Below the pieces are notes generated by a model. The model searched no databases. It was not told where the DNA came from and was given only the letters and a program-made list of their open reading frames with translations. Shown here in pieces: positions 27,315 through 34,672 of a DNA stretch of 64,000 nt. This DNA is from JBJXHC01 sp964538485. GTDB lineage: Bacteria; Bacteroidota; Ignavibacteria; UBA10030; UBA6906. The DNA lies in the NCBI GenBank assembly GCA_964538485.1, contig CAZIHJ010000005.1:1-64000 (forward strand), in the 5' to 3' direction. How positions within the stretch are numbered: position 1 is the first letter of the stretch; each line of letters starts with the position of its first letter. A program made the translations under genes and the position numbers.

Positions 27315-27779
27315 ATGGCACACTCTCTCGTAAAAGTATACATACACTTCGTCTGGACAACAAAGAACCGTGAGCGGGCGCTGGTGGGTGACGGAAGCAG
27401 AGTTGTGGAAGACCATCTTGCTGCGTACGCAAAAGAAAAGAGCATTCATATTGATACGCTTAACGTTCAACCGGAACATGTTCACGCTCTTGTTAAGCTT
27501 GAGCATGATCAACGGATTGAAGATGTTGTGAAGTTCCTAAAGGGAGAGTCTTCACACTGGATTAACCATGAGGACATCCTGCCGGGGAAGTTTTCATGGC
27601 AGACAGGATATGCAGCGTTCTCTGTTGCCTATGGCGGTATCGATGCGGTGAGGCACTACATTCGGAATCAGGATGAACATCACCGGCAAAAGTCGTTTGC
27701 AGAGGAATTGGGGTTAATGTTGGAAGAAGCCGGATACAGCGAACAAGAGATTGCTGGGATCCTCCGGTTTGATAGTTGA
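27315..27779 (+). CDS. REP-associated (IS200-like, Y1 HUH) transposase
   Basis: The protein has 154 residues from the ATG at 27315; the frame extends upstream only through repeat sequence. It matches the IS200/TnpA-type Y1 transposase fold: VKVYIHFVWTTKNRER at the start, the HUH metal-binding motif as HVH in VQPEHVHALVK, and the catalytic-tyrosine helix in VRHYIRNQDEHHRQKSFAEEL. These enzymes nick single-stranded DNA at hairpins. It lies between two near-identical four-hairpin modules, the usual setting for a REP-associated tyrosine transposase (RAYT) that maintains or mobilises such hairpins. It splits the presumed barrel-cytochrome gene pair. Confidence 0.85.
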   Translation: MAHSLVKVYIHFVWTTKNRERALVGDGSRVVEDHLAAYAKEKSIHIDTLNVQPEHVHALVKLEHDQRIEDVVKFLKGESSHWINHEDILPGKFSWQTGYAAFSVAYGGIDAVRHYIRNQDEHHRQKSFAEELGLMLEEAGYSEQEIAGILRFDS

Positions 27780-27789
27780 ACCTTCTGGA

Positions 27790-27983
27790 AGCCGCTGAAG
27801 CGGCTCGCCTTGGGGAAGCCGGCTTCTTTGTCCCATGACTAAAGTCATGGGTTGGTCGTGAGAGGACTCGGAGTTAGACGTGATGGGGGACTCAGGGAGG
27901 TTGCGCGAGACGTCAGCTTTGCCCACGACTTCAGTCGTGGGATTGTGGAAAAAAGTAAAGCATAGAAACCGTTTCAACGGTTT
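27790..27983 (+). repeat. Hairpin-doublet (REPIN-like) module, right of the RAYT gene
   Basis: It has the same A-B-B'-A' order as the left module. A is AGCCGC-TGAA-GCGGCT (27790-27805). B is CCCATGAC-TAAA-GTCATGGG (27832-27851). B' is CCCACGAC-TTCA-GTCGTGGG (27922-27941). A' is AAACCGT-TTCA-ACGGTTT (27966-27983). Loop distances are 44 and 43 nt. It ends 18 nt before the cytochrome start and may lie in its leader. Confidence 0.8.
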
Positions 27984-28001
27984 GAAACCAGGAATTCAGA
28001 C

Positions 28002-31000
28002 ATGCGCTTGACATCAGCATCCATATCGATCATCTTCATCACAACGTCGCTCTTTGCGCAAGAAGGAAACCTGATCACACAGACTGCTGATGATGCCCTT
28101 CGCAAGAGCCAGGGATGTCTCACGTGTCACGGTGGCGTCGAGCCGATGCACAAAAACGAAGCAGTGAAGCTCGGATGCACGGATTGTCATGGTGGGAATG
28201 CCGGCGCTACCACGAGCGAAGCAGCTCATGTGAAGCCGCGCTTCCCCGAAGCATGGAAGACCTCGGCAAATCCAGAGCGTTCATACACGATCCTGAACCG
28301 TGAAGATCCGGCGTTCATCAAGTTCATGAACCCAGGTGACCTGCGCGTTGCGGACGAAGCGTGCGGCTCCTGTCACAAACAGGATGTGTACAACGTCCGC
28401 AAGAGTTTGATGACAACCTCCACACTCTTGTGGGGAGGAGCGGCGTACAACAACGGGATAGTATCGTCAAAGAATTATTTCTTCGGCGAGAGCTACAGCA
28501 AAGACGGTAAACCCCAACGCATCAACACCGTTCCTGCTCCTACAATGGAGGAATTGAAAAAGGGGATTATCCCGTTTGTCGTTCCGCTGCCGCGGTGGGA
28601 GATTACGCAGGTAACGGACAACTTTCGTGCATTTGAACGCGGTGGCAAGGTTTCCCGCGCAAATCCATCGGAGATCGGGGTTCCAAATCCGTTTGAAGAA
28701 CCGGGCCGCCCTGATATGAAGACAAGCGACCGCGGACTTGGTACACAACTCCGCATCAGTTCGCCTGTCCTCAATATCCACAAAACGCGTCTCAACGATC
28801 CGCACCTCTCATTCCTGGGTACGAATGATCATCCCGGTGATTATCGTTCCAGTGGATGCACGGGATGTCATGTCGTGTATGCCAATGACCGGTCGCCTGT
28901 GAACTCCGGACCGTACGCTTCTTTTGGAAACCGCGGTTACTCATCTACCAGGGATACCACGATTGCTCGATCGCGATCGGGACATCCTATTAAACATCAA
29001 TTCACGCGATCGATTCCGTCAAGTCAGTGCATGGTCTGCCACATGCACCAACCGAATTCCTTTGTCAACACCTACTTTGGTTTCCAAATGTGGGATTATG
29101 AAACCGATGGAGAGGTGATGTACCCCAAGGAGCAGCGGTACGCATCATCGGCTGAGGCATTCAACATGCTCTCGAAGAATCCCGAAGGCGCCGTGGTGCG
29201 TGGCAAGTGGAGCGATCCGGAGTTTCTCGCAACCGTCGCCGACCTGAACCCGCAGCTCTCGCACACACAATTCGCGGATTATCATGGACATGGTTGGATA
29301 TTCCGGGCCGTCTTCAAAAAAGACCGCAAAGGAAATCTTCTCGATAAAAACGATAAGATTATTCCCTGGGAATCTCCGTTCAAGTTTGAGGGCGTTGTAC
29401 CGATCGCAAATTCAACCCCAAAGATAATGTCCGAAGACAGCCGCAAAGCGCAAAAAGCCGTTCACCTGAAGGACATTCATGCGGAAAAGGGAATGCATTG
29501 CGTCGATTGCCATTTCAAGCAGGACAGTCACGGCACGGGAAGATTGGTTGGGGAATTCCACAATGCGATTGAGATTCAGTGCGTGGATTGTCACGGGAGC
29601 GTAGTGGCCTCGGCGCAGCTGCGCACATCAGGTGTTGCCGCTCCTTCCGGGGGAACAACAATGGAGGAGATGTTCACGCCGTTCAATGAACGCCGCTTCC
29701 GTAAGAGAGGAAATAAGGTTACGCAGCGTTCCGTCATGGTCGACACGCTTGAGTGGGAAGTCGTGCAGACCATAGACAGCAAATCCGAAAAAGCGCGTCG
29801 TGCGCACTTCATGGCGCGTGGTGGCGGGCAGTGGAAGCCCGGCATGGATCCGTCGCAGTTGGCGCACAGCTACGAGAAAATGGAATGCCAGTCCTGTCAC
29901 ACCTCATGGATTACCAATTGCTTCGGCTGTCATCTGCCGCAAGAAGCGAACTGGAAGAAGGGAATGAACCACTTCGAAGGAGAGACTTCTCGCAACTGGA
30001 CGAGCTATAATCCGCAGGTTCTCAGGGATGATGGATATATGCTCGGATTGACCGGCACAACAAAAGGAAGCAAGATCACCACGGTGCGGTCATCCAGCGC
30101 GCTTGTGTTGAGTTCATCGAATGCAAACCGCGAGCAGATCTATATCCAACAAGCACCGATTTCGGCTCCGGGCTACAGCAGCCAGGCCTTCAATCCGCAC
30201 TTTGCGCATACCGTGCGCACAACGGAGACACGCGCNNNNNNNNNNNNNNNNNNNNNNNNNNNNNNNNNNNNNNNNNNNNNNNNNNNNNNNNNNNNNNNNN
30301 NNNNNNNNNNNNNNNNNNNNNNNNNNNNNNNNNNNCTCAGCATTCAGCTTCGCGGTGAGTACCTCTATACCGCGAATGGTACGGGCGGCTTCCGGGTATT
30401 CGATGTTGCGAGCATCGACAACAAGGGATTTTCAGAACGCATAGTCACGTCACCTGTTTCCCCGTTCGGGCAGGATACGCATGTGCCGACGAAGTTTGCA
30501 ACGGCGGTAGCGCTTCCAACCAACATGCCGATTGATACACGCCGAGTGCACAGACCGGAGAATCAGGAACAATGGCCCATTCATCCTCTCTACAGTTATG
30601 CGTACATCACTGATAGGGAAGAGGGATTAATCCTCGTCGATGTCATGAACCTTGTCGATGGTGATCCGACAAATAATTTCCTCAAGAGAGCCGTCACATT
30701 CAATCCTAATGGTATTCTCAAGGGGGCACTGAATATTGCCATCGCAGGTAACTATGTGTACGTGTGCACCGATAACGGCATTGTCATTATCAATATCGAT
30801 GATCCTCTGAAGCCGAGAGTTGCGGCGGAAGTCCGTTCTCCTGCAGTGAAGAAGCCCAAAGCCATTGCGGTGCAATTCCGCTACGCGTTTGTTGTTGATG
30901 AAGAGGGACTGAAAGCCATTGACATCACCTACCGGGAAGATCCAAAGCCGGTGCCAGGGAAGGTAAAATTGGACGGAGCGAACGATGTCTATGTTGCAAG

Positions 31001-31475
31001 AACGTATGCATACGTGGCCGGTGGAAATCAGGGATTGGTGATTGTTGACGTGGAAAATCCCGAAGCGATGAAGCTGGAGAAAATATTCACTGCAAACGGC
31101 GCGATTAATGACGCGCAGGGAGTCAAAGTTGCAGCGACCAGCGCCAGCATCTTTGCCTATGTCGCCGATGGGATTAATGGCCTCCGTGTAATTCAATTGA
31201 CATCTCCCTCCGATACGCCGGGGTACCTCGGATTCAGTCCCGTCCCGAACCCGAAGCTGATCGCCACACGCCAGCTCGGTGGCCGGGCGCTTGCCATTTC
31301 CAAAGGAATGGACAGGGATCGTGCGGTTGACGAGAGCGGGAATCAGGTGAGTGTCTTCGGGCGTCTCGGCTCCAGACCGTTTACACTTGAAGAGCAGCAG
31401 CGGTTGTATATGAAGGATGGCAAGGTTTGGACCGTATCGGATGATGGGAAGGTTGAGTATGGCAGGGGGCGGTAA
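28002..31475 (+). CDS. Nine-heme c-type cytochrome fused to an LVIVD beta-propeller (contains gap)
   Basis: About 1,157 codons including a 100-N gap at 30236-30335. A signal peptide (MRLTSASISIIFITTSLFAQ) is followed by nine CXXCH heme sites before the gap: CLTCH, CTDCH, CGSCH, CTGCH, CMVCH, CVDCH twice, CQSCH and CFGCH. After the gap comes an LVIVD-type propeller (GGFRVFDVASI, EGLILVDVMNL, NGIVIINIDDPLKPRVAAEV, QGLVIVDVENPEAM) like that of the three secreted proteins at 7.6-12.4 kb. It has no T9SS tail. The product is exported and should carry electrons in the periplasm or at the outer membrane. The frame stays open across the gap, supporting one gene, although gap length is unknown. AGGA lies about 9 nt before the ATG. 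Confidence 0.85.
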   Translation: MRLTSASISIIFITTSLFAQEGNLITQTADDALRKSQGCLTCHGGVEPMHKNEAVKLGCTDCHGGNAGATTSEAAHVKPRFPEAWKTSANPERSYTILNREDPAFIKFMNPGDLRVADEACGSCHKQDVYNVRKSLMTTSTLLWGGAAYNNGIVSSKNYFFGESYSKDGKPQRINTVPAPTMEELKKGIIPFVVPLPRWEITQVTDNFRAFERGGKVSRANPSEIGVPNPFEEPGRPDMKTSDRGLGTQLRISSPVLNIHKTRLNDPHLSFLGTNDHPGDYRSSGCTGCHVVYANDRSPVNSGPYASFGNRGYSSTRDTTIARSRSGHPIKHQFTRSIPSSQCMVCHMHQPNSFVNTYFGFQMWDYETDGEVMYPKEQRYASSAEAFNMLSKNPEGAVVRGKWSDPEFLATVADLNPQLSHTQFADYHGHGWIFRAVFKKDRKGNLLDKNDKIIPWESPFKFEGVVPIANSTPKIMSEDSRKAQKAVHLKDIHAEKGMHCVDCHFKQDSHGTGRLVGEFHNAIEIQCVDCHGSVVASAQLRTSGVAAPSGGTTMEEMFTPFNERRFRKRGNKVTQRSVMVDTLEWEVVQTIDSKSEKARRAHFMARGGGQWKPGMDPSQLAHSYEKMECQSCHTSWITNCFGCHLPQEANWKKGMNHFEGETSRNWTSYNPQVLRDDGYMLGLTGTTKGSKITTVRSSSALVLSSSNANREQIYIQQAPISAPGYSSQAFNPHFAHTVRTTETRXXXXXXXXXXXXXXXXXXXXXXXXXXXXXXXXXXLSIQLRGEYLYTANGTGGFRVFDVASIDNKGFSERIVTSPVSPFGQDTHVPTKFATAVALPTNMPIDTRRVHRPENQEQWPIHPLYSYAYITDREEGLILVDVMNLVDGDPTNNFLKRAVTFNPNGILKGALNIAIAGNYVYVCTDNGIVIINIDDPLKPRVAAEVRSPAVKKPKAIAVQFRYAFVVDEEGLKAIDITYREDPKPVPGKVKLDGANDVYVARTYAYVAGGNQGLVIVDVENPEAMKLEKIFTANGAINDAQGVKVAATSASIFAYVADGINGLRVIQLTSPSDTPGYLGFSPVPNPKLIATRQLGGRALAISKGMDRDRAVDESGNQVSVFGRLGSRPFTLEEQQRLYMKDGKVWTVSDDGKVEYGRGR
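30236..30335. other. Assembly gap (100 N) inside the nine-heme cytochrome gene
   Basis: Placeholder gap between the heme region and the LVIVD propeller. Further heme sites could be hidden here. The same reading frame is used on both sides, so if this is one gene the true length is 1 modulo 3. Confidence 0.95.
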
Positions 31476-32316
31476 GGGAGTGGATTTTGTCGAAAGGGCT
31501 GAAGCCCTTATACGCTTTTTGGGATGCGTTGAATTCCCCGGCCTAAAGGCCGGGGCTATCGTAATTGCCTTTTCTTGCATGGGTCATTCGGCAATCCAAG
31601 CCCAAACGTATCAAACCATCGGACCCGGTGGTTGTGGCGTCGGACAGAATAACTGTCATGCAACGGAAAACAACTGGTGGAAAAACGATCCGCACAAGGT
31701 GACCGTCGATGCCTTCTATGCGGATCCGGAATCGTATCAGAAGATTGCGGATCTCTCGGGCGTCGGGGCTGCAAACATGTACAAGGGAACATCCAATTGC
31801 ATGAAGTGTCATGGCACTGTTGTCACCGGCAAGGAATCGAAGGATGTTGAAGAAGGGGTGAGTTGCGAAAGTTGTCATGGTCCGGGGAGCGGGTACAAAG
31901 ATCCGCATCAGGAAGGCGCAAAGGGAACAGGCGCGGGGAGAGCTGGTTATGTGAAAGGACTGCAACTCGGCATGGTGGATCTCAAGAATACCGACCGCCG
32001 TGCCCAGGCATGTGTGAGGTGTCACTATGTTACGGATGAGAAACTCCTCGCCGCCGGGCATCCTTCAGGGGCGAAATTCAACTACATCACGGGGATACGT
32101 ACCAAAGTTGCCAAACATTGGCGTCGCCCCGCAACCGATGCTGATGGTGACAAAAGCACATTTGAGAAAGCCAAAGCGGCACGCGGTCCGGTGCCAAAGA
32201 CCGTAGCGGCAGCAGCACCTGCTGCGCAAACGGGCAATACTCCATCTGGAACCGGGGAAGCCCCAGTCCGTCGCCAGCCACCACCGCCCCGACAACCCCG
32301 TGCTGATTTGTCCCTG
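31459..32316 (+). CDS. Cytochrome c554-like multiheme protein (3' end in gap)
   Basis: The ATG at 31459 has AAGG at 6 nt spacing and overlaps the previous gene by 17 nt; a TTG at 31519 is an alternative. The N-terminus is unusual: residues about 12-33 are encoded by a REP-type hairpin pair, which merges into the hydrophobic core of the signal peptide (AGAIVIAFSCMGHSAIQA, then Q). Three CXXCH sites follow (CMKCH, CESCH, CVRCH) and an atypical C-X6-C-H at the start of the mature protein (CGVGQNNCH). The GVSCESCHGPGSGYKDPH block and HP/GHP residues resemble the tetraheme cytochrome c554 family. A Pro/Ala-rich linker leads into the gap, where the gene ends. It is probably a periplasmic electron carrier. 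Confidence 0.8.
31493..31558 (+). repeat. Solo REP-type hairpin pair inside the c554-like gene
   Basis: AAGGGC-TGAA-GCCCTT (31494-31509) and CCCCGGCC-TAAA-GGCCGGGG (31536-31555) have loops 44 nt apart. The loops TGAA and TAAA, their order and their spacing are the same as the A-B half of the modules at 27.1 and 27.8 kb, while the stems differ completely. Here the element is translated. Confidence 0.8.
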
Positions 32317-32416
32317 NNNNNNNNNNNNNNNNNNNNNNNNNNNNNNNNNNNNNNNNNNNNNNNNNNNNNNNNNNNNNNNNNNNNNNNNNNNNNNNNNNNN
32401 NNNNNNNNNNNNNNNN
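32317..32416. other. Assembly gap (100 N) between cytochrome and cNMP/Fe-S genes
   Basis: It hides the 3' end of the c554-like gene and the 5' end of the cyclic-nucleotide/ferredoxin gene. The frame changes across it, consistent with two genes. Confidence 0.95.
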
Positions 32417-33669
32417 ATCAGTCCGGATATCTCCATCGCTACATGGAAGAACGATACTGTCCTCTTTGAAGAAGGGAGCTACATCGACATTGCTTTTTAT
32501 GTAGCCAAAGGCAGTGTGGATGTGTATCTCCAAAGGCAGCAGGCAGCAGGAGGGCGACCCATCTTTGACCGCGCACGCACGGTGGTCGTCGGTGAAAGTG
32601 AAAGTGCGAGAAGACCGTCTGCCGGAGAGACGGTGTTTGATGCACGCGTAAAGCAGCAACCTGGTTCCCGCACGGCGATCACGTTCCTCTCATCAATGGA
32701 CTTCAACCTCCCGACGGGAGAGATTGCATCGTTGAAATCCGGAGATCTGTTCGGTGAAATCGGTGCGCTCAGTGGTTGGCCCCAGTCGGTGACCGCCAAG
32801 ACGACATCGGAATGCGAGCTTGTACAGATCAGGGTTCCCGCGCTGCGCATGATGCGGCGAAAATCCTCCGGACTCAAAGCAAAGCTTGATACTCTGTACC
32901 GCGAGCGCTCACTGGTTGCCCAGTTGAAAGCCACGCCGCTGTTCAATTCGTGTGACGATGAGTTCATCCGTTCACTCGGCAAGTCTGTGGAACTTGTGTC
33001 GTGTGAGCCGGATGAAACGATCACGCGTCAGGGTGAAGGCGCTGATGCCATTTATCTGGTACGTTCGGGGTTTGTGAAACTCCAGCAGCGTTTGGGTGAA
33101 GGGGAGATCGTTGTATCATATCTTTCAAAGGGGATGACCCTTGGCGAAGCGGAGCTTTTAACGGCCGACTCTGGTAGCTGGCTCTACACAGCATCGTCGA
33201 AGGAATATTCGGAATTGGTCAAGATCAAGAAGGAGGAGTTTCTTACCATCCTCAAACAATTCCCAACGATGGAGAAACTTCTCTGGCACTCGGTAATTGC
33301 TCGGCTGAAAGAGGCCGGCTCAAGCCGCAGAAATATCCAACAAGCGGAATTCATTGACACAGCGCTGACAAAGGGGTTGGTGGAGGGAAACAGCATCCTT
33401 GTCATAGACCTGACGACATGCACAAGGTGCGACGATTGTGTACGTGGATGTGCAGAGACACATGGGGGAATACCGCGGTTTGTTCGAGAAGGAGAGAAAT
33501 ACGGGAACTTCCTCATTACCCGGTCATGCTATCACTGCGAGGACCCGGTCTGTCTTGTCGGTTGTCCAACCGGAGCGATCCGGCGGGCGGACGTCGGAGA
33601 TGTTGTCGAGATTTCCGATCCGCTTTGTATCGGATGCCAGAGTTGTGCGAACAACTGTCCGTATGATGC
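32417..33669 (+). CDS. Two cyclic-nucleotide-binding domains plus ferredoxin-type 4Fe-4S motifs (both ends in gaps)
   Basis: 417 codons are visible. The first CAP-ED/cNMP-binding domain spans about 32430-32850 (LFEEGSYIDIAFYVAKGSVDVYL; LKSGDLFGEIGALSGWPQSVTA) and contains an insert of about 50 residues. The second spans about 32930-33290 (TITRQGEGADAIYLVRSGFVKL; YLSKGMTLGEAELLT). In the first, GEIGALSGWPQSVTAKT matches the phosphate-binding cassette (GEhAhh..-R-.A) without the usual Arg. Cysteine clusters follow: CTRCDDCVRGC, CYHCEDPVCLVGC and CIGCQSCANNC, typical of DmsB/NrfC-type iron-sulfur subunits holding several 4Fe-4S clusters. There is no DNA-binding helix-turn-helix, so this is not a CRP-type regulator. 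I infer a redox relay controlled by ligand binding. The next membrane segment may be the same polypeptide. Confidence 0.8.
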
Positions 33670-33769
33670 NNNNNNNNNNNNNNNNNNNNNNNNNNNNNNN
33701 NNNNNNNNNNNNNNNNNNNNNNNNNNNNNNNNNNNNNNNNNNNNNNNNNNNNNNNNNNNNNNNNNNNNN
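33670..33769. other. Assembly gap (100 N) between Fe-S motifs and membrane segment
   Basis: The coding frame is the same on both sides and no stop is seen, so one long gene or two adjacent genes are both possible. The end of the ferredoxin domain lies inside. Confidence 0.95.
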
Positions 33770-34501
33770 CTGAGTGAAGTGCATCCGGGCAATTGGTGGG
33801 GGATTTCGTATGGATCTGCTGCCACCCTGTTGATGGTTGGTGCAGCGTTGATCGGGGTCCGCCGCCGTTCCATGAATCGTGCATCAAAGCAATCGTTGGG
33901 CAAGTCGCGTGAATGGCTTCAGTTCCACCTGTATGCCGGAACTCTCGCAGCAATTCTTGTCTTGATGCACGGGGGTTTTACGCTTCCTTCGGGAGCGCTG
34001 AACTGGTGGCTCTGGTTACTCACCATCTGGGTAACGATCAGCGGGTTGATTGGTGTTGCGATCCAGCGTGTCGTGCCGCGAATGCTTGCTTCAGGCCTAA
34101 CGACCGAAGTTGTGTATGAAAGGATACCGGATCTGGTGAGTCAGATTCGTGAAGGAGCGGAGAAACTCGTTGAGACATGTACCGATCCTGTGCGTGACTT
34201 TTATCGGCGGAACCTTGTGGCAGCCCTCGGTACGCTACAGCCCCGGGCGATCTACTACGTTGATATCACCGGAGGCATCCAGTCACGTGTGCGGCAGTTT
34301 GACTACTTGCGCAAGGTGTTGTCATCCGAAGAGAAGGAAAAACTGGATCGTCTGGAAATACTGTTCCGGACAAAACTGGAAATGGACGCGCACTACACAC
34401 TGCAGCGTGCACTCCGCTGGTGGCTGTACACCCATGTACCGCTTTCGCTCGTGTTGTTGGTGTTGATCGCAATTCATTTGTATGCAGTTTTGTACTATTA
34501 G
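33770..34501 (+). CDS. Di-heme cytochrome b-like membrane protein or domain (5' end in gap)
   Basis: 243 codons are visible, with four hydrophobic helices: WWGISYGSAATLLMVGAALIG, FHLYAGTLAAILVLMHGGFT, NWWLWLLTIWVTISGLIGVAI and the C-terminal YTHVPLSLVLLVLIAIHLYA. The second and fourth helices each hold two histidines spaced H-X13-H, the spacing used to hold two stacked b-type hemes across a membrane in cytochrome b and NarI-like proteins. A polar loop of about 100 residues with many charged side chains separates helices 3 and 4. I infer a quinol:Fe-S or quinol:cytochrome electron-transfer subunit in the inner membrane. It may be the C-terminal part of the preceding cNMP/Fe-S protein. Confidence 0.75.
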   Translation: MSEVHPGNWWGISYGSAATLLMVGAALIGVRRRSMNRASKQSLGKSREWLQFHLYAGTLAAILVLMHGGFTLPSGALNWWLWLLTIWVTISGLIGVAIQRVVPRMLASGLTTEVVYERIPDLVSQIREGAEKLVETCTDPVRDFYRRNLVAALGTLQPRAIYYVDITGGIQSRVRQFDYLRKVLSSEEKEKLDRLEILFRTKLEMDAHYTLQRALRWWLYTHVPLSLVLLVLIAIHLYAVLYY

Positions 34502-34672
34502 GGTAAGACCGGATGTGAAATCCGAAAGACTAAATCCGAAACTCCAAACAACATCAAAATCCGAATAGAATAATTGTTGCACTAAGGTAAATCAGTTTGG
34601 CGGCTTAAGATTTGTTTCGAGTTTCGATATTCGGATTTGAAGATTCACGACTGAATATCACTGGTCCAGACG
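34502..34672. repeat. Short direct and inverted repeats in the intergenic region
   Basis: AAATCCGAA occurs three times (34518, 34532, 34557). Its complement, in ATTCGGATTT (34629-34638), pairs perfectly over 10 bp with AAATCCGAAT (34557-34566) across a 62-nt loop. The region might be a degenerate mobile repeat or a folded leader of the ten-heme cytochrome gene. I see no gene in it. Confidence 0.45.

Noticed and set aside
27097..27512. Minus-strand frames over the left hairpin module
   Set aside because: They exist because the palindromic repeats read open on both strands; no family features.
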